Of a stretch of DNA of 64,000 nt, positions 56,278-64,000 are shown in pieces (within the stretch, counting starts at the first letter, position 1; the number at the start of each line of letters is the position of its first letter). The position numbers and the translations under genes were made by a program. Source of the DNA: Hyaloperonospora brassicae (lineage: Eukaryota > Oomycota > Peronosporomycetes > Peronosporales > Peronosporaceae); NCBI GenBank assembly GCA_947650285.1, contig CANTFL010001372.1, positions 558,001-622,000 on the forward strand, read 5' to 3'. A model generated the notes under the pieces. The model was not told the origin of the DNA, did not search any database, and was given only the letters and a program-made list of their open reading frames with translations.

Positions 56278-56746
56278 ATGGTAAGTGGTAACTTGGAAGC
56301 TCCCCCCCCGTCACACGTCCAAGCTGCTGTGACACGTTTGTAACCGGATTGGGCATGTCGTGCGATGCGCTGTAGGGAGTGTCCGACCAAGCTGTTGGTC
56401 TTGTGCTTCTGACCGTCAGCGTTACCGCGTACGTCTACTACAGCTTCTGGGTGCTGCTGACGGTATGATCGCTTTTAACACGATCTCCACTCCACGCTCG
56501 TTACGGGTGGCTCGAAAGCACCCATGTTGGACTCGCAGCTCTGACAACACTCCTTGTGCCTTTCTTTGTTTGCTATTCTGATTGTTCCAGCCATTTGTTG
56601 ACCCGAATCACCCTATCCAGCAATTCTTCCTGCCATACCACTACGCCATTAGCATCCCTGCTGTGCTGCTTGTGCTGCTCTTCAGCGGCGCTGCTACTTT
56701 CATCGGCATGGTCATGATCAAAAGCCAGAAGAAGAAAAGCGACTAG
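56278..56746 (+). CDS. DPM2: Dolichol-phosphate mannosyltransferase subunit 2 (DPM2), three exons
   Basis: Exons 56278-56280 (only the ATG), 56376-56462 and 56591-56746; 81 aa against 84 in human. Donors GTAAGT and GTATGA, acceptors TGTAG and TCCAG, all phase 0. The protein reads SDQAVGLVLLTVSVTAYVYY, then PFVDPNHPIQQFFLPYHYAI and a second hydrophobic segment ending with the basic tail KSQKKKSD, the two-helix layout of DPM2. DPM2 is an ER membrane protein that stabilises the catalytic DPM1 and supports dolichol-phosphate-mannose synthesis for GPI anchors and N-glycans. Placing the start codon alone before the first intron is inferred from the perfect ATG-GTAAGT junction. Confidence 0.85.
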
Positions 56747-57071
56747 AAGCGCAGCTTCAAGCTAAACATTTGTCGAACTAGACAAAGAATAGGAAGGCAG
56801 AGCGACGTACGAACCCATTGGCGGCCGATTTGGTCCGTCGGCTAAGCGACTGTAAGCAAGCTGTGAATCCTTCGTTTGATCGCCCCTCAACACATCAGCC
56901 GCAGCCTTTGAATCTGGATGCATGACAAGCGCACGTCGTCGGACTTTGCGAATTAGAAAGCTTAGATTGCCGAATGTACAGCATGTGACGCGCTGTCACC
57001 GAGACGCCTCACTACTGAGCCCTCCTGTGTGGCTGCACGCGGATTCACCACAGCATCAACTTGCTCTCATG

Positions 57072-57681
57072 TTACTGAGTGGCGCCTCCAGCTGGCGCCG
57101 CGAGTGTACTGTCCGGCTGCGACACCATATAGCCCATTCCCTGGATCTGGTTGTAACTAAAGCCCTTGCTCACGAGCTCTTTCACCACTTCATTCGTCTG
57201 CTCCTCACGCAGCATCTGTATACCAGATGAAAACAAATACCGTTAGCATCATAGTATGGTCCAAAGCGACAACACAATGTCAGCAAGTGCATGCGAACCT
57301 CGATGCTGAGGGGCACAAGCGTCACCAGCAACGTCGTCGAGAGGACCCACAACCATCGGCCAGAAGTCTTCCAGCTCTAGGACACCACCACCGCACAATG
57401 AGTAACCAACATCAACCCGGTAAATCCAATAAGCAATGTGACAGCTAAGGTGAACCTTGATCGCAAAGTTGATGCCGCCCTTGACGGGGCCAGACTGACG
57501 AATACGGGTCGGCAGATTCAGGAACAGGTTCTACAGCGACAAATCCCGCACGCACACAATGTTGAGTTTTCTGCAGTAGGAAGCTTAGCACACGAGTAGT
57601 AGACACACGCACCACGACACCAGCATTGTTGGGTCGTTTCTTTTCCTTCTCGAGTTCGCGCAGAGCCCCGATCGCCGACAT
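57072..57681 (-). CDS. TOM22-like mitochondrial import receptor subunit, four exons
   Basis: Exons (minus) 57681-57613, 57530-57456, 57376-57299 and 57215-57072, all phase 0 with GT...AG; 121 aa. The centre SGRWLWVLSTTLLVTLVPLS is a tail-type membrane segment followed by IEMLREEQ, matching the Tom22/Tom9 pattern (W.L.T..L...PL.IE..RE). Upstream is a basic segment (PTRIRQSGPVKGG); the C-terminal part faces the intermembrane space. Tom22 is the central receptor and organiser of the TOM complex in the outer mitochondrial membrane. The acidic cytosolic domain of fungal Tom22 is short or absent here, as in plant Tom9. The gene lies 76 bp downstream of the Top6B-like gene on the same strand. Confidence 0.65.
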
Positions 57682-57757
57682 GCTTTTTTGCTTCGATATT
57701 GTGGCAAACGTTCCTCGCCCTTCAAAACAACCTCTCTTATCGCATACCAGATGCTGT

Positions 57758-59462
57758 TTACCGGTTTTGTAGGGCCGATCGAAGCTCTTGCAGGATAAGT
57801 CCCTCATTGCATTGCCCTTGCCAATCACGTTCAAGCTGCGACGACGCCTTGTCGACAGATTGTTGCACGTTGAATTGCGTGGCAATAGTCGTGAGCGACT
57901 TTGCGATCAACGGTGCCAGATTCTCGACCAGGTCGTGATCTTGTCGTTGCTGTGGAGAGCACAAGCGTCCATCGTCGGCGAGTTGCTGCAAAATGCTTTG
58001 ACAGCAAGTCCGCACCCCATCTGCGTAGCACGCGTCCAATGTGCTCTTCCTCAAGCTGCCATACTTAATCCCTTCTCCGACTGCAGTATCTGCAATACAA
58101 ATGTCGACAGCTACGACAAGCCGATTGGAGCGGGATTTGTCTGCGTCCTCCCGTTGCATCGTGGCCCGCAACGGCGTGGCAATTAGCTGATTCGCGAGCT
58201 TTGAGGAATTTCGCTGGCAGCGAAGCCCAAACTTTTTCCACAGCTTCGCCGTGCAGACGCCTTTGGTGATTCCGCATAGAAAAAAGTCCTCGCCATTGAT
58301 CAGCGGAGCGTGGTTGGCAAAGCGAAGCAGACTGATCTCCATGTCAGGCTCGGTTCCACCGACTTGCACGTCTCCAAGCATGAGCGCCACACAGCTGATC
58401 GAGACCGATTCCCAGTCGTGAACAGCATACACAACATCGTCTGCACTTGCGCCCACGTCAGCAGCAAACCGGTCAATCGGCTCTTCACGGTGCTCGCAGG
58501 TGATTGACCTGGATACTTCCCCGACGCTAAAGTCGAACTGCACGCCAAGAAACGGCGGCGCCGTGTACCGCAGACTCTGAAAGTACATGGCTAGTGTCTC
58601 GGCGGCGCTCTGTAGGTCCATCATCTGTTCTGGACATGGAACAGATAGACGCACTTCCGTCCCGGAAAAGTGCTGATGCTCCTCGTTGACCACAAACTGC
58701 ATCACTTGCTTCACGACTGCAGTCTCCTCAGAGTCCGCATCAATGCGGAGCTGCACGTACAAGATCCCGTCGGACTGAGACGTTGTCGCGACCTTTAAAC
58801 ACGCGTCGCTCGCGTGCAATTGACTGTACAGCATGGCGGCCTTGAGCCCTAGTCCTATTGCATCAAACACACCATGAGTAAGTCCACTCACTGTCCATCC
58901 ACAGCGCAAGATAGACAGAGAGACAGACGGTCCCATCTCTCGAGCCTTCGTCCTCTGCCTCCTCCTCCTCCTCTGTCACAGACGCGCCGACCGCACCGTA
59001 TTTCCCGCTCGTACGGCCTCCGTGTCCCTCTCTGTCCACCTTTGTCGTCTCGAAAGCGCTGCAGCACAAAAGCTTGACCTGGTGCGCGCGCATGCCCGAG
59101 CCCGTGTCTGCGCACACAATGTCAATCGTTTCCCTCTCTTTGTTCAGCGCGACGCGGACCCGGAGGAGCTCGAGCGGCGCGTCGGCCCATACGACGTCGC
59201 AGTCTCCGAGGGACTGCGTTGCGTCCAGTGCTAACACACCACACACATACACACACATACACACACATAGACACACGCGAATCAGAGTGCACCCCTCAGT
59301 CGCTTGCCTCCCTTTGCGACAGAGAATCACGCCACCGTTCTCAAAGAGCTCCTTGACAGCTTGGACGAGCGCGTCGCGCCGACTGCCAAAGCCCAGCAGC
59401 TCGAGGTTGCTCCGGATGAACTGCACCCCGCGGTCCCGACGCTTGCGCCCACTCGGCGGCAT
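57758..59462 (-). CDS. Topoisomerase VI subunit B-like protein (GHKL ATPase + transducer), three exons
   Basis: Exons (minus) 59462-59336, 59230-58997 and 58854-57758; 485 aa. Splicing rebuilds conserved motifs exactly: ENALDA (41-46) across intron 1 and SGKYGLGLKAAMLYSQL across intron 2. Motifs: FIRSNLELLGFGSRRDAL, N-box Glu/Asn in ELFENALDA, ADTGSGM (Asp84), and the glycine-rich GLGLKAA lid (121-127). All ATP-contact motifs are present. The later part has LLRFANHAPLING, typical of the Top6B transducer. Top6B forms a heterotetramer with Top6A or Spo11-type subunits, either as a decatenating topoisomerase or, as MTOPVIB/TOPOVIBL, in meiotic double-strand break formation. Which role applies here cannot be told from this gene alone. 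Confidence 0.85.
59233..59279. repeat. CACACATA-type microsatellite in intron 1 of the Top6B-like gene
   Basis: Repeated ACACACATAC blocks next to the splice acceptor (59231-59335 is the intron). Confidence 0.85.
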
Positions 59463-59606
59463 GTTGCGCTGCCAGTGCGGACTGGATAGGCAACTAGTGG
59501 ACTGACCATCACTCTGCTCGGGTTGCAAGTTGAACCTCTCGAACGGCATATGTGCTGCACCCCTCCAACTGCATTCCCACCCCACCCCCGTCATACTCGA
59601 TCGCAT

Positions 59607-59613
59607 TCATTCC
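59607..59613 (+). promoter_or_regulatory. Initiator-like element TCATTCC upstream of the carrier gene
   Basis: TCATTCC lies 21-27 bases before the ATG at 59634, in a 171-bp region shared with the divergent Top6B-like gene. It resembles the oomycete initiator (TCATTY core), which marks transcription starts close to the ATG. Confidence 0.55.
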
Positions 59614-59633
59614 CGTCGCGCGCGCCCGCCCTC

Positions 59634-60675
59634 ATGACGCTCAACGAGCTGCTGACGGACGACCAGTGGCGCAGTGTGATCCACACGACTGCAGGGCTCG
59701 GCGCCGGCGCGCTCTCGACGGTGCTCTTGTACCCCCTCGACCTCGTCAAGGTGCGCTACCAGGTGCACGAGAAGTCGACGCACGCCTACCGCTCGCTGGG
59801 CCACGCCTTCCGCTCGATCGTCGCCGAAGAGAGTCTGCGCGCTTTGTTCCACGGCATGAGCCCAGCGCTCTACGGCGCCACGCTCTCGTGGGGCATCTAC
59901 ATGCTTGTGTACCAGAACGCCAAGACGCGCTACGCCCGGATGGCGGACGAAGGCTGGATCCAGGGCTCGTGGCAGCACTTTTTCTCTGGCATTGAAGCAG
60001 GCATGATCTGCGTGCCGCTCACGAACCCCATTTGGCTCATTAAAGTCCGCATGCAAGTGCAGACGAACCGCAGGATGCACGCGAGTGTGGCTGGGAAAGA
60101 CGCGGCCAAGAAAGTGGTCGAGAACGTGCGGTATCGAAACGTTACAGGTGCGTCTGGTAGGGGAGAACGGGGGAGACGAAAGTGCCGCGTAGACAAACGC
60201 TAAGTGGAACGAGCTGTTGCAATGTTGCAATGCAGATGCTTTCCGCCAGATCGTTGCGGCAGAAGGCGTGTCGGCGCTGTACAAGGGCATGATCCCTGCG
60301 CTGTTCCTAACGACGAATGGAGCCATCAAGTTTGTCGCGTACGAGCGACTCAGGAGTCTGTATCAGACGCACTGGAGTGACGAGATGGACGTGATTCCGA
60401 CGCTGCTGATGGGTGCGGTGGCGCAGTCCATCGCGTCGACAATGACGTACCCGTATCAGGTGGTCAAAGCTCGTCTGCAGCAGGGAGGACCCGTGGCAGA
60501 CAAGTATACTGGCACGTGGGACTGTACGGTCAAGACGATTCGACACGAAGGATACATTGGGCTGTTCAAGGGCTTGTCGGCGAACATTCTCAAGGTCATG
60601 CCGACGGGAGCGATCATCTTTGCTGCGTATGAGCAGATCCAAAGCGCCATGAATGCTATGCTGCTGGACAAGTGA
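59634..60675 (+). CDS. Mitochondrial carrier, FAD/folate (SLC25A32/FLX1) type, two exons
   Basis: Exons 59634-60147 and 60236-60675; the 88-base intron has GTGCGT and TGCAG borders; 317 aa. Three carrier repeats are visible with signatures YPLDLVKVR, NPIWLIKVRM and YPYQVVKARLQ. PIW in repeat 2 and PYQ in repeat 3 are typical of the FAD/folate/NAD/pyrimidine-nucleotide branch of the SLC25 family. Six membrane segments are expected, in the inner mitochondrial membrane. The substrate is inferred from these motifs; FAD or folate is the best guess, NAD or nucleotides an alternative. It is convergent with NIP7, 169 bp between the stops. Confidence 0.85.
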
Positions 60676-60844
60676 TGGATCGATGAAGCATCGTTGACGA
60701 GATGGAAGCAATAGAGTCAACGCGACGACACTACCGCATGGACACCAAGCCATGTGGACGTGTGTGAAAAGTCTATACATAGGTTAGAAGATGCACGGAA
60801 TCTGCTGAACTACAACTAGACCTCGTTCAAGGCACTGGTCTTTA

Positions 60845-61396
60845 CTAAAACAATTCGTCTTCAACGCGGAGGTACTCGCCTATATCTGCTTGGTGCAGCA
60901 CCACGTAGGCCGTGGGTTCCAAGTCTTTGCACAGCTCGGTGGCCTGGGCAGCGATCCCAAAGCCCAGTGGGATGTCGTTCATGCTAAAGACGACGACACC
61001 GGCGTACTGCGGCGTGCCTTCCGTGATGCGACCGAGGCCCGACTTGACCACGTTATTGCCGTACAAGAAGGACATCTCGGAATTGGGCTTGATCCAGACC
61101 TTGTACTTGGCGTACTGTGCCATGTAGTCCAAGAACGTGATGCGCAGATGGAACTTCTTGGTCTTCGTGAGCTTTCCCACGGCCGTGCCAATGCTCAGGA
61201 GCTCGTCTGTACCCACGTTGGTGGACTGGCGCATGAGCTTCTCGCTGCAGTAGTACACGATGTCTCCGTGCAGACGGAAGCAGTACTTCTCGTCAGGTCG
61301 CGTCACGAGGTGCTGCACGTTGCGGCCAATGTACTTGCTGATCTTCTCGAACACTGTCGTCATCTCGTCGTCCGTGAGCGGCCGCATGTTGGTCAA
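60845..61396 (-). CDS. NIP7: 60S ribosome biogenesis protein NIP7
   Basis: 183 aa, single exon, almost the same length as human NIP7 (180). Start is [11 protein letters not shown]; the second Met (61387) matches the usual start MRPLT. Conserved blocks: [23 protein letters not shown], then the C-terminal PUA domain with [48 protein letters not shown] and [13 protein letters not shown] [13 protein letters not shown]7 acts in nucleolar pre-60S maturation and 27S rRNA processing. It is divergent from the ribosomal protein S16 gene (236 bp between start codons), pairing two ribosome-related genes on one promoter region. Confidence 0.96.
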   Translation of the reverse strand: MTNMRPLTDDEMTTVFEKISKYIGRNVQHLVTRPDEKYCFRLHGDIVYYCSEKLMRQSTNVGTDELLSIGTAVGKLTKTKKFHLRITFLDYMAQYAKYKVWIKPNSEMSFLYGNNVVKSGLGRITEGTPQYAGVVVFSMNDIPLGFGIAAQATELCKDLEPTAYVVLHQADIGEYLRVEDELF

Positions 61397-61632
61397 GTGG
61401 CTGCAATGTGTCTATCCTCTCGATAGCTCACTCACTCACTGGCTCACTGGCTCCGAGCGACGGAACTGCTCAACCGCATACAGGCGGCTGCTCGCTGGAA
61501 TTGTAGCCAATCGCAAGATTGGGCGACGTGGATTGGTGGAAATGCTACGAATGGATTGGTTGGTCCATGCTTGCAGCGGCTGTCAGGAGCTCTCATGCAC
61601 GCCCATTGCTCCTTTTCGCACAGGCTTTTCAA

Positions 61633-62523
61633 ATGGAGGGTAAGATTGAGTCCGTCCAGGTCTTTGGCCGCAAGAAGAATGCCACGGCTGTCGCCTATTG
61701 CAAGCGCGGCAACGGTCTCATCAAGGTGAACGGCACGCCCATTGAGCTCGTGGAGCCCGAGATCCTGCGTGTCAAGACCTATGAACCGGTGCTTCTTCTT
61801 GGCCAGCAGCGTTTCGCCAACGTACGATGAGCTTCTGTTCTTGTCGATGAAGTGCTCGCTACGCGCGACAGCTTTGGTATTGCCCACACCGGCACGAACG
61901 TCCAGAGCGTGAAGCTTTCGAGCCTTCTCTGGTCGATCGACCCATTTCTACGGTATTCGGACCGCTGATCGGCATGGACGACGTTGTGTTGCTCCCTCTG
62001 CCCGAGAGGCCTCACGTGTCCACCCACTACGAAGCACAGTAGATGCTGTGAAAGCACCCGCACCACCCAAACAATCTGTGTGCATGCTCTGTTTACTGTC
62101 GTGTAAATACCATGCTGTCGCAACTGGCTTGCACTCCCTCGACCTACCCGATGCTTAATGTGGTGCGCTAACGTGGTGCATCCCGAACTTGTAGGTGGAC
62201 ATTCGTATTCGTGTGAAGGGTGGTGGTCACACCGCGCAGATCTATGCCATCCGTCAGGCTATCGCCAAGGCCATTGTCGCCTACTACCAAAAGTGTGAGT
62301 TTTTTTGCTACTTGTAGCAGGTAGAAGAGTGGTGTGCGTCAAGACTGACTGACTGTCCTGTGATTGTATATTTGTAGACGTTGACGAGGCTTCCAAGAAA
62401 GAGATCAAGGACATCTTGCTCGCCTACGACCGCACGCTGCTGGTCGCGGATCCCCGTCGCTGCGAGGCCAAGAAGTTCGGTGGTGGCAGTGCCCGTGCTC
62501 GCTTCCAGAAGTCGTACCGTTAA
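61633..62523 (+). CDS. RPS16: 40S ribosomal protein S16 (uS9), three coding exons
   Basis: Exons 61633-61821, 62195-62294 and 62378-62523; 144 aa (human 146). It reads [31 protein letters not shown], then [38 protein letters not shown] and ends [10 protein letters not shown], the conserved C-terminal tail that reaches the decoding site. The Tyr codon of YVDE is split by the last intron (T|AC). The first intron is 373 bases, long for this region. A pyrimidine tract plus CAG just before the ATG (CCTTTTCGCACAG) suggests a further intron in the 5' untranslated region. Expected to be strongly and constitutively expressed. Confidence 0.96.
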
Positions 62524-62805
62524 GTGGGGCTTCGATCGGGCGGCCGCTATTGTTCAGCTGCACATTTGCTTGTTCGTAGCTGGCATGCAGTGTTGTCTGC
62601 TCGGTGCTAGTCCAGTAGGAGGAGCCTGTAACTTCTAATGAACGTGCGATAAGTCAGCAGAAGCAATGCGAACCTCAATATTTACCCGATTTGACTGCCA
62701 TTATTGCACGACGCGTCCTCAATTGACTGTACCGCTTTCCCTAATTTAGGTCGCTCGACTGCCCAGTCATATTCCTCCCATCCACATGACATTAATCCTT
62801 CACTT

Positions 62806-62812
62806 TCATTCC
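62806..62812 (+). promoter_or_regulatory. Initiator-like element TCATTCC upstream of SmD3
   Basis: TCATTCC in the context CACTTTCATTCCAGTCAG, about 33-39 bases before the ATG at 62845, matches the oomycete initiator core. Confidence 0.6.
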
Positions 62813-62844
62813 AGTCAGTCAGTCTTCAGTATCGAAAATAAGTT

Positions 62845-63502
62845 ATGGCAGTCACTGGCAAGCGCGGCGTTGGCATCCCGACCATTCTGCTGCACGACGG
62901 CGAAGGCACGATCGTGTCCATCGAGATGAAGACTGGGGAGACGTACCGTGGGTTGCTGGACGAGACTGAAGACAATATGAACTGCGTCATGAAGGACGCC
63001 GTACGCACGGATATCAATGGCAATACGACTCAAGTGGAGCAAATTTATCTGCGGGGCAGCCAAATCCTCTTCATCGTGTTTCCCGATATATATCCTTTCC
63101 ACTTACTTGACCAAGTTCGTCGATATTGATGTGCATGTATTGCAATAATGGCAGCTCAGGAGTGGACCCTCCAGTAGCTGCTCAGTCTGGTGGTTGCCTT
63201 GACCTTCTAGGGGATGTCTGTCGCTGTACTTGCTCTTTCCTGTTCATTTACAGCACGTTAAAGCACGCGCCGATGTTCAAGCGAGTCAAGATGTGGAAGA
63301 CACACAAAGGGTCGATACCTACTCTAGGACAAGGAGGAGTTGGAGGTGGCGCCCCGAGAGGCCAAGCTGCAGCGATTATCCGAAAGGGTGAGTGACCTAA
63401 TGGGCGGCTAACCTCGAGCTCAACTTGCTAGTGTACTGATTTGGCAATTTGTCGTGGTATGTTGTGTTACCACTAGCCCAAGAACGGAGAGGTGGATTCT
63501 AA
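62845..63502 (+). CDS. SNRPD3: Small nuclear ribonucleoprotein SmD3, three exons, with an AT-AC intron
   Basis: Exons 62845-63089, 63257-63387 and 63477-63502; 133 aa. Sm1 motif VSIEMKTGETYRGLLDETED; NMNCVMKDA; Sm2 motif VEQIYLRGSQILFIVFPD; then DMLKHAPM and a Gly/Arg tail ending AQERRGGF. The only way to restore the conserved D-M-L-K-H-A-P-M is to splice out an intron starting ATATCCTTT and ending CAC. The second intron is GTGAGT...CTAG. SmD3 is one of seven Sm ring proteins around the Sm site of spliceosomal snRNAs. The N-terminus is about six residues longer than in human SmD3, and the RG tail is shorter. Confidence 0.93.
63090..63256 (+). other. Putative U12-type (minor spliceosome) AT-AC intron in SmD3
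   Basis: The 5' site ATATCCTTT equals the known U12-type AT-AC donor consensus over nine bases; the intron ends CAC (63256). No GT donor near this point keeps the Sm reading frame. A clear branch-site match (TTCCTTRAY) in the last 25 bases is lacking; TTTCCTGTTCATTT is the nearest, and CCTTGACC occurs further upstream at about 63197. Confidence 0.8.
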
Positions 63503-64000
63503 GACGAGCCGCGACGAGAACGTGGGGCTCAGGGTTCCAGAAGAGCGTCGCCAAGAGCTCACCTTGCGACCCGCCAGTCACACAAGCGGGAACTTACTGC
63601 GCTTCTTGCTTGGGCTACATGAAAGTTGCCGTCGTTGCCATCAGCGTACGGTGTTGGGAAATCGAAGCTACGTCCGAGTTGAGATAGACGCACGAACGAG
63701 TTGGTGAGCGAATAAAACGATGTCGCTCGACAGCAAGCGTGCAATCATCCGTGTTGTATCTGTGGACTCATTTTTGGGCAACGTAGACTGGGCGTCGGAA
63801 ACCCTTTGACGATGTCTGGCAGACCTCTAGAAGCTCGCAGCTACGGAAGCCAACTGTGTCCACGAGGTATGTTGGAAAGTCCTTGGGTCGTAGCTGGATT
63901 TTTGGGTAGTTTGTGGCCGTAACGTCGGATGTGAATTTCCGCTTATGGTACGATTTCCACGGCTGCGGCTCAAGGACGAAACGTCCGCCCGGCGCCAGTA
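63503..64000. other. Right-edge region, no gene recognised
   Basis: 3' flank of SmD3 to the window end. Open frames here have no recognisable domain. A neighbouring gene may begin beyond the edge. Confidence 0.4.

Noticed and set aside
63197..63210. CCTTGACC followed by TCTAG as the U12 branch site and 3' splice site
   Set aside because: Splicing to this AG gives an early stop and loses the conserved SmD3 residues; the CAC at 63256 fits the protein.
63126..63395. Separate 89-codon gene after SmD3 exon 1
   Set aside because: Its C-terminal half is SmD3 exon 2 (LKHAPMFKRVK); the N-terminal half is the AT-AC intron.

Overview
The window is nuclear DNA of an oomycete, most likely a Peronosporales species (Phytophthora or downy-mildew type). 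The reasons are: short GT-AG introns in compact housekeeping genes, Ty3/gypsy polyproteins of the kind common in Phytophthora genomes, copia and LINE elements, TCATTCC-type initiator motifs just upstream of two genes, and a locally amplified gene for a small secreted protein. The species cannot be fixed from the sequence alone.

Left part (1-9095): a decayed minus-strand Ty3/gypsy element whose 5' LTR was split by a young, apparently intact Ty1/copia element (4164-8788; 273-bp LTRs with 2 differences, 5-bp target duplication ATTAT, one 1354-residue polyprotein). Then a gene island (9906-17247): a quiescin-sulfhydryl-oxidase-like protein, a riboflavin-pathway DHBP synthase with a degenerate GTP cyclohydrolase II-like tail, a 5'-truncated LINE with a 15-bp target duplication, an FMC1-like mitochondrial assembly factor and an Sds3-like subunit of the SIN3/HDAC complex.

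Middle: about 11 kb of AT-rich DNA (18-29 kb) without a recognisable gene; a MED15-like Mediator subunit (29219-32467, minus); and an old, heavily mutated plus-strand gypsy element (about 34.0-40.2 kb). Directly after it lies the most striking feature, a tandem array at about 40266-50262 made of 1754-1757-bp units. It carries five complete copies of a gene for a 135-residue secreted protein with four cysteines, plus one truncated copy created by an internal 617-bp duplication.

Right part (50.5-64 kb): a galectin-plus-RRM fusion protein, a coiled-coil membrane protein, a solo LTR, a truncated copy of the same gypsy family as at the left end, and then a dense housekeeping cluster: DPM2, TOM22-like, topoisomerase VI B-like, a mitochondrial FAD/folate-type carrier, NIP7, ribosomal protein S16 (uS9) and SmD3. 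The SmD3 gene appears to contain a U12-type AT-AC intron. The genes do not form one pathway. Gene-rich islands with spacers of tens to hundreds of bases alternate with transposon-rich stretches, and the expanded secreted-protein family sits in the repeat-rich part, as is usual in oomycete genomes.

Gene models were built by reading splice sites and conserved protein blocks by eye; no database search or transcript data were available.
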